Source: Oscillatoria sp. FACHB-1407 (lineage in GTDB: Bacteria > Cyanobacteriota > Cyanobacteriia > Elainellales > Elainellaceae). From it: a stretch of DNA of 64,000 nucleotides. Shown in pieces: positions 52,058 through 60,878 of this stretch (position 1 is its first letter; every line of letters begins with the position of its first letter). The stretch spans positions 44,770 to 108,769 of the forward strand of contig NZ_JACJSA010000025.1 of NCBI RefSeq assembly GCF_014697545.1. The letters are read 5' to 3'. The translations under genes and the position numbers were made by a program. A model generated the notes under the pieces. The model made no database searches and was not told the origin of the DNA. It saw nothing but the letters and a program-made list of their open reading frames with translations.

Positions 52058-52516
52058 CTATTCTTTCTTTTTGTCTTGCCCCGGCTTGAGATTCAGCAAT
52101 TCCTCTAGACCCGCCAGCAGTTTGATTTGAACAGAGAGAATTTGAGAGTCTGGATTCAGAACAAAATTCCAGGCAACATTGACTCCAAACAAGGCAGTTT
52201 GCACCTTTCCGGTGATGGTAAACTCCGTGTCACCTGTCTCTAACACTCCGTAGGTCGCCATCAATGGCTGGAACTTCATGCCCTTTGCTTCCGCCGCAAG
52301 ATATTGGGCGATCGCCTCTCTTCCCACCAACTCTTCATCAAAGGGAGGACGTAGCACACCGGACTCTGCAAACAGATCAGCCGTTGCTTGAAAATCTCCT
52401 GCATTGAGAGTTTCAAAGTAGGTCAAAATAACGGGTTCTGAGATGACGTCGATAGGTGAGGCAATGTCTACCGATTGAACCTCTGCTGTCATCGTTTCTG
52501 TTGCTGGATTCGTCAT
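52058..52516 (-). CDS. Orange carotenoid protein C-terminal domain homolog (CTDH), NTF2-like
   Basis: 152 residues. Core alignment with the OCP C-terminal domain is clear by eye: YFETLNAGDFQATADLFAES, LRPPFDEELVGREAIAQYL, AEAKGMKF, TGKVQTALFG, VAWNFVLNP and a final IKLLAGLEELLNL. The ketocarotenoid-contacting residues of OCP (Tyr201, Trp288) correspond to Tyr33 and Trp116 here. Such homologs bind canthaxanthin-type carotenoids as dimers and pass them to helical carotenoid proteins; no such partner (HCP) or OCP lies in this window. A 30-residue N-terminal extension is present. It converges on the radical SAM gene. Confidence 0.82.
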   Translation of the reverse strand: MTNPATETMTAEVQSVDIASPIDVISEPVILTYFETLNAGDFQATADLFAESGVLRPPFDEELVGREAIAQYLAAEAKGMKFQPLMATYGVLETGDTEFTITGKVQTALFGVNVAWNFVLNPDSQILSVQIKLLAGLEELLNLKPGQDKKKE

Positions 52517-52739
52517 ATGCCGATTTCAGGTTTTAGATTTACGATTTTGGATTGTGAACGCTTCACCACAAAAGGCTTTTATCCCACGATTTGCAGCAAT
52601 TAGACTTGAAGTAGAATACTTCCCTTGTGGCTCTGTTGCTCTCAACATAACTAGCAGGTTCAAGGGCTGCCCTGTCCCATGAGAGAGAATTTGATCCCCT
52701 CTCGCTTCTCCACACGCCTTACCCATTTCCCTTCAAACC

Positions 52740-53756
52740 GTGTCAGATACCTCTGCTCCTAAACAATCACCCTGTCTTGACAGTTCAACGGTCAAACAAA
52801 AAGCGTTGGAATTGGGGTTTCACAAAGTCGGCATTGCCGCTGTGCCTGATACACCGGAGGAGGTAGCCACATCCTCCAAAACCTCCCCACTAGAGCGTTG
52901 GTTAAACCAGGGATATCAGGCAGATATGGCATGGATGGATAACCCCAAGCGTCACGACATTCGGCGGGTCATGCCGTCAGTGCGATCGCTGATTTGCGTG
53001 GCGTTGAACTACTACACTCCGGGCGATCGCCCTAAAGGAGAGGAATACGCCAAAATTTCTCGCTATGGCTGGGGCAAAGACTATCATCGGCAATTACACA
53101 AACGCCTCAAAGCTCTATCAACCTGGCTAGAAGCGCAGGATGAAGGCATCGAAGCTCGCTATTATGCCGATACTGGACCTGTGCAAGACAAGGTTTGGGC
53201 AGAGCGGGCAGGCATTGGCTGGATTGCCAAAAACAGCAATGTAATCACCCGTGAGTATGGCTCCTGGGTCTTTTTGGGAGAAGTCTTGACCAACCTGGAA
53301 CTGTCCCCCGATCGCCCCCACACGCAGCACTGTGGCACCTGTACCCGTTGCCTGGATGCCTGTCCCACTGGAGCCATTACTGAGCCATTTGTGGTGGATG
53401 CCAACCGTTGCATCGCCTACCACACCATCGAAAATCGGGCTGAAGTATTGCCAGAGGCGATCGCCCCTCACCTCAACGGTTGGGTCGCAGGATGCGACAT
53501 TTGCCAGGATGTCTGCCCCTGGAATCAACGATTTGCCCAACCGACCGACGTAGAAGAGTTTCAGCCTCGTTCCTGGAACATTGCCCCGACCTTAACGGAA
53601 CTGGCTGAGCTAAGCGACGAGGAGTGGGATCAACGCTTTCAAGGCTCTGCTCTGCGCCGGATCAAACCCGATATGTGGAGACGGAATGCGATCGCAAATA
53701 TGGTCAACAATCAACCGTCTATGGTCAATCACAAAAAATTAACAGGAGAAGGGTAA
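52740..53756 (+). CDS. queG: Epoxyqueuosine reductase QueG
   Basis: 338 residues. It carries the QueG N-terminal cobalamin-binding domain ([39 protein letters not shown] with the conserved Asp) and two 4Fe-4S sites from [15 protein letters not shown] and [11 protein letters not shown]. It reduces epoxyqueuosine to queuosine in tRNA, using B12 and iron-sulfur clusters. The C-terminal HEAT-like part is short, as in many cyanobacterial QueG proteins. The start is a GTG; no ATG with a better ribosome site is near. Confidence 0.93.
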   Translation: MSDTSAPKQSPCLDSSTVKQKALELGFHKVGIAAVPDTPEEVATSSKTSPLERWLNQGYQADMAWMDNPKRHDIRRVMPSVRSLICVALNYYTPGDRPKGEEYAKISRYGWGKDYHRQLHKRLKALSTWLEAQDEGIEARYYADTGPVQDKVWAERAGIGWIAKNSNVITREYGSWVFLGEVLTNLELSPDRPHTQHCGTCTRCLDACPTGAITEPFVVDANRCIAYHTIENRAEVLPEAIAPHLNGWVAGCDICQDVCPWNQRFAQPTDVEEFQPRSWNIAPTLTELAELSDEEWDQRFQGSALRRIKPDMWRRNAIANMVNNQPSMVNHKKLTGEG

Positions 53757-54168
53757 GTAACATCAGTTCGGTTTAAGAGCCCGGCGAATGAATTCGCGGC
53801 TACTAGTGTTGCGAACACAAAGTTCTGCAATGTAGGGGGTTTGGGGGCTTCACCCCTTTCAAACCTTATTTTTTGCTGTACTAGAGCGAAGTCCGCCGAC
53901 GCAGACTCCGGAAAAGGCCGGATTTGACGAACCGACGCAGGTCGGTTTTGCTCCGATAGTGGCGGTTTTAACTGCCGAAATCCTGATCCCGAATTCACGT
54001 TAAGTAATGGAATTGACGATTGACGATTGACAATTGATACCAATTTGAATTGGCTTCGCTGCCCATGATTCCGTAAGGGCGTTTCGCGAAACGCCCTACC
54101 CAGTGATCTGCCACAATCAAACATTAAATTGATATGACAATGGGCGATTGGCTAACTAAACTCACATC
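53757..54168. repeat. Dispersed repeat family G (inverted copy) and other repeat remnants
   Basis: About 53775-54005 holds the inverted copy of the 25556-25695 repeat (GGCGAATGAATTCGCGGCTA...TCACGTTAAG), interrupted by about 70 bases near 53815-53880. About 54055-54110 contains GGGCGTTTCGCGAAACGCCC. A minus-strand frame over this region is not a gene. Confidence 0.6.
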
Positions 54169-54261
54169 TATAGCAATCCTATTTGATTTGTGAAAAAAGC
54201 TGTTTGTGAAAGTGCCCGCCCAAAGGGCGGGCACTTTCACAAACGATTTAGGATCGCTATA
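54169..54261 (+). mobile_element. 93-bp MITE-like palindromic element, copy 2
   Basis: Same length, TATAGC/GCTATA ends and GTGAAAGTGCCCGCCC hairpin as 13384-13476, in opposite orientation. The loop here is AAAG rather than ATCG. Confidence 0.75.
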
Positions 54262-54358
54262 TTGGTAACGCCTAGATTTCTTAAGATATTTGCCACGATT
54301 GGGGAGAAATCGTCTAAGCTAGCTGACAATACATTGCATTCATCACAAAATCTCAACT

Positions 54359-55228
54359 GTGCGTAAGCGTCTTATTCTCATCTCCCTTCTTATGGCGGGC
54401 GGTCTGTGGAACCTGGCTCAACCCGCTCACCCTCAAGCGTTGGTGCCCCATGTGTTGCAGTTAGATGGCAACCAGCTTGAGGAACAGGGTTTGCGTCTGG
54501 CTCAAGAAGCGGCTCAGTTGGCTCAGTTTCAACAATTTCAGTTAGCTCTACCGCGTGCTGAACTGGCAACTCAGCTTGCTCCTGACAACGCCGACATTTG
54601 GACATTGTTAGGCAGTCTCTATCTGCAAACCGAGAACGTAGACGAGGGGATCAGAGCCCTCGAACAGGCTAAGACGCTGGATCAAGAGAACCCAGCGATT
54701 CTATTTGCCATTGGGTCAGCTTACTTCCGCAAGCAAGACTACAACCGTTCAATCGAATATTTGCAAGCAGGGTTGCGGCTGCAAGCGGATGTACCGGGGG
54801 CGTTGTTTGACCTGGGCAATGCCTATTACATGCTGAGGCAATATGACCAGGCGATCGCCCAATATCAAAAAGCCGTTGACCTGGATGAAGAGTTTTGGCC
54901 TGCGGTCAACAACATTGGCTTAGCCCTCTACGAAAAAGGGGATATTGAAGGAGCATTACAGCAGTGGCGATCGGCGATCGAAATTGATGGCAGCCAGGCA
55001 GAACCGCAACTGGCATTGGCTGTAGTTCTGTATAGTCAGGGCGATCGCGAACAGGCGTTGTTGTTGGGCGAAACCGCTATCCGGCTTGATGAGCGATATG
55101 GTAGCCCAGACTTTTTGCGGGAAAACCTGTGGGGCGATCGCCTGATGGAACAAGCTCAAGCATTCTTACAACTGCCTCGAATTAAGGAAACGATCGCCCA
55201 AAGTAGCCAAACGAGTCCCTCCGAGTAG
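54359..55228 (+). CDS. Secreted or periplasmic TPR protein
   Basis: 289 residues with a GTG start and a signal peptide (MRKRLILISLLMAGGLWNLA, likely cleavage after AHPQA). About five TPR units follow (IWTLLGSLYLQTENVDEGIRALEQA, ILFAIGSAYFRKQDYNRSIEYLQAG, ALFDLGNAYYMLRQYDQAIAQYQKA, NIGLALYEKGDIEGALQQWRSA). It is likely a periplasmic or thylakoid-lumen scaffold. The next gene, a membrane protein, starts 35 bases on in the same direction and may be co-transcribed. Confidence 0.88.
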   Translation: MRKRLILISLLMAGGLWNLAQPAHPQALVPHVLQLDGNQLEEQGLRLAQEAAQLAQFQQFQLALPRAELATQLAPDNADIWTLLGSLYLQTENVDEGIRALEQAKTLDQENPAILFAIGSAYFRKQDYNRSIEYLQAGLRLQADVPGALFDLGNAYYMLRQYDQAIAQYQKAVDLDEEFWPAVNNIGLALYEKGDIEGALQQWRSAIEIDGSQAEPQLALAVVLYSQGDREQALLLGETAIRLDERYGSPDFLRENLWGDRLMEQAQAFLQLPRIKETIAQSSQTSPSE

Positions 55229-55263
55229 GTTAGAGTAGCCCGGTATCTTTACCCTCTTCCGTT

Positions 55264-55689
55264 ATGACTCCCACCCTGCTAGGTCGCTGGCAATCCCGGT
55301 TGTTACTGCTGGCGACCGTTGGTGTCCTGATTAGCATCCCCTTTGCTGTAACCTATGGGGGACCTGGTTCTCATCCGATTTTCTTTTGGGTGTTGGGCTA
55401 CGTTGCTGGCTTTGGGTTAGTGTGGGATGTACTCTACGACTACCTGCAAAAGTTTCGCTGGGATCGTGACTGGCCTGCCGCCTTTCAACTGCTCGCTGGC
55501 ATCTGGGAAGGAGTCTTCATCGGCTTTCTCTTCAAAACCCTGGGACTACCCGGCATGACCCGCGACATGCCCCTCAACACTTTTATCTTGCACTACAGCC
55601 TCGTTTGGCTCGGTATCTTCATCATCTCCCAAACCCTGATGCGAGTCCTCCTTCCTCGTTGGCGATTTCGGGGAGGGCAGGTGCTGTAG
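55264..55689 (+). CDS. Small integral membrane protein, unknown
   Basis: 141 residues with about four hydrophobic spans (LLLLATVGVLISIPFAV, FFWVLGYVAGFGLVWDVLY, FQLLAGIWEGVFIGFLF, FILHYSLVWLGIFIISQTLM) joined by short polar loops including KFRWDRDWP. No recognised domain. It follows a signal-peptide TPR protein and precedes a repeat array. Function unknown; a membrane anchor or partner for the TPR protein is possible by position. Confidence 0.72.
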   Translation: MTPTLLGRWQSRLLLLATVGVLISIPFAVTYGGPGSHPIFFWVLGYVAGFGLVWDVLYDYLQKFRWDRDWPAAFQLLAGIWEGVFIGFLFKTLGLPGMTRDMPLNTFILHYSLVWLGIFIISQTLMRVLLPRWRFRGGQVL

Positions 55690-55936
55690 GGAAAAAGGAA
55701 GAAAAAAAAGAAGGATAAAGGATAAAGGATGAAAGATAAAGGATAAAAGATTTAGAAACGTCTTAAACTTTTTCTCTCCCCACAACCTACTTCCTACTCC
55801 CCATTCCCCATTCCCCATTCCCTATTCCCCACTCCCTACACCCCATTCCCTTTCATCCTTCATCCTTCACGTTTATCCTTCATTCATTCCCCATTCCCCA
55901 TTCCTCACTCCCTCCTTTCTTCCTTCTTGTTATCCT
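55690..55936. repeat. Purine-rich and CCCCATT-type heptamer repeats
   Basis: About 55690-55750 is GGATAAA/GGATGAA repeat; about 55790-55915 is CCCCATT, CCCTATT, CCCTACA heptamers with TCATCCTT variants. Fills the whole gap up to the NDH-2 ribosome site. Confidence 0.88.
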
Positions 55937-55962
55937 GAAGGAAGTTGTCCAGTGATGCGTCC

Positions 55963-57156
55963 ATGACTCAACAACCTGCCCGCATTTGCATTCTTGGTGG
56001 AGGCTTTGGTGGTCTTTACACCGCATTGCGTTTGAGCCAATTTCCATGGGAGAAGCCTAATCAGCCTGAGATTGTGCTGGTGGATCAGCGCGATCGCTTC
56101 CTGTTTTCTCCATTGCTCTATGAGTTGGTCACGGATGAACTGGAGACGTGGGAGGTTGCTCCCCCGTTTAGTGATCTGCTGGCAAACACGGGCATTCAGT
56201 TTCATCAAGCGGAGGTTGCCGGGATCAATCTGGAAACCCAGCAGGTGCATTTGCAAACGGGTACGGATTTGTCTTTTGATCGCCTGGTGTTGGCGTTGGG
56301 TGGTGAAACACCGCTGAATCTGGCTCCGGGTGTAGCGGAATATGCCATTCCCTTTCGTACGGTTGCCGATGCTTATCGCCTGAAGGAGAAATTGCGATCG
56401 CTCGAAGCCTCTGATCGAGAAAAGATTCGGGTGGCGATCGTTGGGGCAGGCTATAGCGGCATTGAGTTAGCGTGCAAGTTAGCCGAACGACTGGGTGAAC
56501 GGGGTCGAATTCGCATCGTCGAGATCGGCGACCAGATCCTGAGAACCTCGCCAGAATTTAACCGTGAGGCAGCAACGAAGGCATTGCAGGAACGGGGTGT
56601 CTGGGTCGATTTGGAAACCAAAGTGGTTTCGGTTAATCCAGAGGCGATCGCTCTGGAATATAAAGGCAAAGTAGACGAAATTCCCGTCGATATTGTTTTG
56701 TGGACGGTAGGCACGCAGGTGCCAGAGATCGTGCAGCATCTCCCCTTGAAGCACAACCAACGGGGTCAAGTCGTCGTCACTCCTCTATTACAGGTAGTCG
56801 ATGCTCCTGATGTTTTTGCGGTAGGAGATCTGGCAGAATGTTACGACGCTGAGGGGCAGCGAGTTCCTGCCACCGCGCAGGTCGCCTTTCAACAGGCTGA
56901 GTTTGCCAGTTGGAATATTTGGGCATCTCTCACAGATCGTCCATTGCTGCCCTTCCGTTATCAGGCATTGGGCGAAATGATGTCACTGGGCATGTCAGAT
57001 GCCACGTTCACGGGGTTAGGGGTTAAGCTGGAGGGCACGCCTGCCCATGTCATGCGGCGACTCGCCTACCTGTATCGGATGCCCACCCTTGAACACCAGC
57101 TTAAGGTAGGGTTGAACTGGATTATGCGCCCAATCCAGGATTTGCTGATGCCGTAG
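55963..57156 (+). CDS. ndb: Type II NAD(P)H dehydrogenase (NDH-2)
   Basis: About 397 residues. The FAD-binding fold starts at ICILGGGFGGLYTALRLSQ, the second Rossmann motif for NAD(P)H is VAIVGAGYSGIELACKLAERLG, and the flavin-binding VFAVGDLAECYD lies near the end. The C-terminus (LEHQLKVGLNWIMRPIQDLLMP) has the amphipathic helix that binds the membrane surface. It passes electrons from NAD(P)H to plastoquinone without proton pumping. The ATG at 55963 starts just before the FAD motif; an in-frame TTG at 55945 has AAGGAAG directly before it, so the true start could be six residues longer. Confidence 0.9.
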   Translation: MTQQPARICILGGGFGGLYTALRLSQFPWEKPNQPEIVLVDQRDRFLFSPLLYELVTDELETWEVAPPFSDLLANTGIQFHQAEVAGINLETQQVHLQTGTDLSFDRLVLALGGETPLNLAPGVAEYAIPFRTVADAYRLKEKLRSLEASDREKIRVAIVGAGYSGIELACKLAERLGERGRIRIVEIGDQILRTSPEFNREAATKALQERGVWVDLETKVVSVNPEAIALEYKGKVDEIPVDIVLWTVGTQVPEIVQHLPLKHNQRGQVVVTPLLQVVDAPDVFAVGDLAECYDAEGQRVPATAQVAFQQAEFASWNIWASLTDRPLLPFRYQALGEMMSLGMSDATFTGLGVKLEGTPAHVMRRLAYLYRMPTLEHQLKVGLNWIMRPIQDLLMP

Positions 57157-57202
57157 AAGGCAGATCGTTACAAGACAGAACGTTGTCCAGTTTGGCAAAG
57201 CT

Positions 57203-57285
57203 AGGGTAGTGTGAGCATCTTGCTCGCGCCGTGAGCGAGACGCTCACACCGACAATCCTAAAAACAAGGTATGACGCTGCACTAG
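57203..57285 (+). repeat. Dispersed repeat family E, copy 2
   Basis: Nearly identical to 47230-47311. Confidence 0.75.
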
Positions 57286-57293
57286 AACTGGTG

Positions 57294-57399
57294 TAGCTGT
57301 AGCCACATCCGATAGGGCGGAGGCGAGTCAGGAAGCTTTTCCAGCGTCAGGGTTTGAGCCATTGCCTTTGCTCTAAGCTTTCTGACCAAAACTGTATAA
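57294..57399 (+). repeat. Dispersed repeat family B, copy 1
   Basis: TAGCTGTAGCCACAT...CTTTCTGACCAAAACTGTATAA, about 105 bases, matches 60286-60394. Ends in TATA-type sequence, consistent with a non-autonomous element. Confidence 0.7.
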
Positions 57400-57634
57400 C
57401 TAAGTACTGTGATTCACAGATAGGGTTTGGAAATAAAACCAGGGGGGTATGGGGGATTCGCCCCCAGCCAGGGGTTCCACCCCTGCACCCCGAATTCCCA
57501 CCCCTATTTACGACGAGTTGTACTAAGAATTTTGAAAATATCTATCTAATTTCAGTTGAAGTTTTACTAAAATTTGACTTGCTGGCTGGTAAAAATTTGC
57601 TGTACTTAAAGGTGTAGATAATTTCGCATCTGCT
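57400..57634. other. Upstream region of lysozyme gene
   Basis: Contains a GGGGGTATGGGGGATTCGCCCCC stretch typical of dispersed cyanobacterial repeats, then AT-rich sequence that probably holds the promoter. No gene seen. Confidence 0.4.
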
Positions 57635-58405
57635 ATGGCAACTCCTGCTAATACACGCTTAGTTCTTAGAATTACTCAACCTACTCTGCTCAAACGCCGT
57701 GTTGCGGCTGAAGCAGATCTGTTGCCCGAAGAAAAGGTTCTCAAAGACCCTTGTCGAATTTATCTGCATTCCTACGCCTACGCAGTGCCGGGGGAAGATT
57801 TACAAGACCACTACAAGGTCTGTTTTGAAGCTCCCTTCAATGGCTCCAGCGTTTGGTATGTCCACAAATCCCACAGCCTGATTGAGGGAGCAACCCCTCC
57901 ACCTCCCCCGACGGCTAAACCTCAACCTGCGCCTCAACCCTCAACCCCTCAACCCAACACCACCAAGCCCGGCAAAGGCAAAATCAATCAGGCAGGACTG
58001 GACTTAATCAAGCAGTTTGAAGGGTTGAAGCTAGAAGCTTACATTTGTCCCGCAGGGGTGCCAACCATCGGCTATGGCACAACAGCTGGCGTTAAAATGG
58101 GCGATCGCATCACTGCTGAGCAAGCCGAAGTCCTCCTCCGCAAAGATGTTGAAAAGTTTGAGAGAGCCGTCGTTAACGCTGTCAAAGTCCCCCTGACCGA
58201 AAACCAATTCAGCGCGTTAGTCTCCTTTACCTACAATTTGGGAGCCGGGGCACTGCAAAAGTCAACGCTGCTCAAGCTGCTGAACCAGGGCAATTATGAA
58301 GCCGCCGCTCAGGAGTTTCCCAAGTGGAATAAAGCTGCTGGCAAAGTACTGACTGGGTTAACTCGTCGTCGGCAAGCTGAGCAAGCCCTGTTTTTGAAGA
58401 AGTAG
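57635..58405 (+). CDS. Phage-type lysozyme (GH24) with N-terminal accessory domain
   Basis: 256 residues: an N-terminal beta-rich domain (about 5-86, unrecognised), a Pro/Gln/Thr linker (about 86-112) and a GH24 endolysin domain (about 115-256). The catalytic Glu129 is in KQFEGLKLEAYICPAGVPTIGYGTT. Cys138 is at the position of T4 Asp20 and Thr144 at Thr26, a Glu-Cys-Thr set seen in a subset of the family. C-terminal motifs LTENQFSALVSFTYNLGAG and LTRRRQAEQALF are diagnostic. No signal peptide and no phage genes nearby, so it is a domesticated lysozyme or a relic. It would cleave peptidoglycan. Confidence 0.9.
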   Translation: MATPANTRLVLRITQPTLLKRRVAAEADLLPEEKVLKDPCRIYLHSYAYAVPGEDLQDHYKVCFEAPFNGSSVWYVHKSHSLIEGATPPPPPTAKPQPAPQPSTPQPNTTKPGKGKINQAGLDLIKQFEGLKLEAYICPAGVPTIGYGTTAGVKMGDRITAEQAEVLLRKDVEKFERAVVNAVKVPLTENQFSALVSFTYNLGAGALQKSTLLKLLNQGNYEAAAQEFPKWNKAAGKVLTGLTRRRQAEQALFLKK

Positions 58406-59084
58406 AAAGCTCTCAGTTCGGGATAGGAATTTTGGTGGTTGAAACTACAGTTGTAGCAAAGTGTTGAGGACTGCTGTTAGCTAGGAACGTACTCATGGAG
58501 GCTCTGTCTCCAACCGTTGCTTTAGGAGGCAGAGCCTCCGTCACTCCATTTCCAAGCTCCTGCTTGGAAACGAGGTTTGTATGAGATTTTGTTTACGAAG
58601 AGAGTGACAGAAGAGGATTATGCAGTTAGATCCCCCAAACCTGCTTAAAAAGGGGATTCCGGCAGCCCCTAAGCTACCGTGTACACACAAGTCTTCTCAG
58701 CCCCCTAAATCTCTCAATTCTGGGGGACGTTGAGCCTTTGTCTAAGGTCTTGACCCGATCAGAAGTACCCGTACTTGGAACCGATGCGAAGCGCGTCTTT
58801 GGGTGAACCGAAACACCTTCTGCTAGGGGCTTTGGCTTCGCCAAGCTCAGCCCAGTGGGGAGGCAGTGGCGTCCCCCAATGGGGGTTTGGGGGATTCTCC
58901 CCCAATGCCTGGTTTTCAAGCAATTTTGAAGGGGCAAGGGGGATCAAAGTTTTAGGCTTCAAGTGACGTAAGTCCTAACTCTATGAAGACAATATCTTTT
59001 TTGATGGGTTAAACGGCTGATTCCATTCCGTCTGATTCCCCATCTTTGATAGGCTGGATATGACTCCTATCAACAACAACAGGA
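58406..59084. other. Gene-free stretch with dispersed repeats
   Basis: About 58489-58580 is a family F repeat: GGAGGCAGAGCCTCCGTCAC plus CCAAGCTCCTGCTTGGAAACG. It recurs inverted at about 63713-63772 and partly at about 50290. Positions 58840-58915 are rich in CCCCCAATG/TGGGGGATTC palindromes. No gene is credible; the last 100 bases should hold the ispH promoter. Confidence 0.6.
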
Positions 59085-60290
59085 ATGGATACCAAAGCGT
59101 TTAAGCGATCGCTCAACAACTCTGACCGTTATCACCGCAAGGGCTTTGGACATGATGAGGACGTGTCTGGGCAAATGCAATCAGAGTATCAAAGCGACCT
59201 GATTCAACAGATCCGCGACAACGGCTACACGATGACGCAAGGAGATGTGACGATTCGGTTAGCGGAGGCGTTTGGCTTCTGTTGGGGGGTGGAACGGGCA
59301 GTAGCGATGGCCTATGAGACGCGCCAACACTTCCCTAGCGAACGCATCTGGATCACCAATGAAATCATCCACAATCCCTCAGTCAATCAGCGTCTACGGG
59401 AGATGCAGGTGGGCTTTATCCCGGTTGAGGCGGGTAACAAAGATTTCTCGGTGGTTGAGTCGGGTGATGTGGTAATTTTGCCTGCGTTTGGAGCCAGCGT
59501 GCAGGAGATGCAACTGCTCAACGACAAGGGTTGCACAATCGTTGATACGACCTGCCCCTGGGTTTCCAAAGTGTGGAACACGGTTGAGAAACATAAGAAA
59601 GGGGAGTACACCTCGATCATTCACGGCAAATACAATCACGAAGAGACGATCGCCACCAGTTCCTTTGCGGGCACTTATCTGATTGTGTTGAATCTGGCGG
59701 AGGCTCAGTATGTCTCTGACTACATCCTTAATGGGGGCGATCGCGCCGAGTTTATGACCAAATTCAGCCGCGCTTGCTCCGCTGGGTTTGACCCCAATCG
59801 CGATTTAGAGCGCATTGGCATCGCCAACCAAACCACCATGTTGAAAGGTGAGACAGAGCAGATTGGCAAACTGTTTGAGCACACGATGTTGCGGAAATAT
59901 GGTCCTGCCAAGTTGAACGAGCACTTCCTCAGTTTCAATACCATCTGTGATGCGACGCAGGAACGGCAGGATGCCATGTTTCAACTGGTGGATGAGCCAT
60001 TGGATTTGATGGTGGTCATCGGGGGGTACAACTCCTCCAACACAACCCACTTGCAAGAAATTGCTATCGAGCGGGGCATCCCCTCCTATCACATCGACAG
60101 TGGCGATCGCATTGGTCCTGGCAACCGAGTGGAACACAAACCCTTAAAACAAGACCTGATTGTTCAAGAAAACTGGCTCCCCAATGGCAAGATCACAGTG
60201 GGTATTACCTCTGGAGCCTCAACACCCGACAAGGTAGTTGCGACGGTGATTGAGAAGATCTTTGCCCTCAAGGCGATCGCGCTTGTATAG
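59085..60290 (+). CDS. ispH: 4-hydroxy-3-methylbut-2-enyl diphosphate reductase
   Basis: 401 residues, the longer cyanobacterial/plant-type IspH. Three cluster cysteines are in [24 protein letters not shown] and [11 protein letters not shown], with the substrate His motifs [12 protein letters not shown] and [12 protein letters not shown] and the Thr/Ser set SSNTTHL and [11 protein letters not shown]. It makes IPP and DMAPP in the last step of the MEP pathway using ferredoxin electrons. The stop codon TAG falls within the end of a dispersed repeat (TATAG at 60286-60290). Single gene. Confidence 0.96.
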   Translation: MDTKAFKRSLNNSDRYHRKGFGHDEDVSGQMQSEYQSDLIQQIRDNGYTMTQGDVTIRLAEAFGFCWGVERAVAMAYETRQHFPSERIWITNEIIHNPSVNQRLREMQVGFIPVEAGNKDFSVVESGDVVILPAFGASVQEMQLLNDKGCTIVDTTCPWVSKVWNTVEKHKKGEYTSIIHGKYNHEETIATSSFAGTYLIVLNLAEAQYVSDYILNGGDRAEFMTKFSRACSAGFDPNRDLERIGIANQTTMLKGETEQIGKLFEHTMLRKYGPAKLNEHFLSFNTICDATQERQDAMFQLVDEPLDLMVVIGGYNSSNTTHLQEIAIERGIPSYHIDSGDRIGPGNRVEHKPLKQDLIVQENWLPNGKITVGITSGASTPDKVVATVIEKIFALKAIALV

Positions 60291-60394
60291 CCGTAGCCAC
60301 ATTTGATGGGGTGGAGGCGAGTCAGAAGGCTTTCCCAGCATCCGGGTCTGAGCCATTGCTTTTCCTTAAGCTTTCTGACCAAAACTATATAAAC
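60286..60394 (+). repeat. Dispersed repeat family B, copy 2
   Basis: Closely matches 57294-57399 and begins at the ispH stop codon. Confidence 0.7.
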
Positions 60395-60426
60395 CTGCTG
60401 AAACGGTGGTCTTGTCGTCTTTCCAA

Positions 60427-60455
60427 GAAAAAACTCAGCCCGGATCAGGCTGAGT
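60427..60455 (-). terminator. Rho-independent terminator of the DUF2949 gene
   Basis: Arms ACTCAGCC (60433-60440) and GGCTGAGT (60448-60455); read on the minus strand the hairpin is followed by a T-run. Confidence 0.75.
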
Positions 60456-60487
60456 CACGTCTCATTGATTCACGAGTAGGAGGGAAG

Positions 60488-60679
60488 CTACGCCGTTTCT
60501 AACCAGTCGAAAATCTTGTCAAGTTGCTCCAGGGTGACTAACCCATATTGCCAGAGCACCATCGGCAGAAGGCTGGGGGTTTGTTCTTCATGGCGCAGAG
60601 CAATGGCAATCGAATCGTAGGGAATCGCCAACTCCTCCTGAAGAAACCGAATTAATCTTGTCTTTAGTGACGTTTTCAT
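60488..60679 (-). CDS. DUF2949 family protein
   Basis: 63 residues, the expected size of this cyanobacterial family: LIRFLQEELAIPYDSIAIALRHEEQTPSLLPMVLWQYGLVTLEQLDKIFDWLE. Short, helical and soluble. It is followed by its own terminator and converges with ispH. The family has no established function to my knowledge. Confidence 0.8.
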   Translation of the reverse strand: MKTSLKTRLIRFLQEELAIPYDSIAIALRHEEQTPSLLPMVLWQYGLVTLEQLDKIFDWLETA

Positions 60680-60878
60680 GACCCCTGCCTTCTGATAAGG
60701 CTCGTTTAGTATGAAAATAGATTAGCGATTGCAATCCAGATCGAGCCTCCCTCCATCGGCTCATCCACGCGGGTGAGATTTCTCTGCTCAAAATCCACGC
60801 ATCTCTACCAAAGGGTAGAACCGATTTGCAGCGACGTCATTGATGATGTGAATTTAATTTAGAGCATCTGCAAAGCCA

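Noticed and set aside
53729..54124. Minus-strand frame of 131 residues
   Set aside because: It lies within dispersed repeat family G and overlaps the end of queG; composition is repeat-derived.
57400..57634. Possible small gene before the lysozyme
   Set aside because: The open frame consists of GGGGG/CCCCC repeat sequence and AT-rich leader, with no coding signature.
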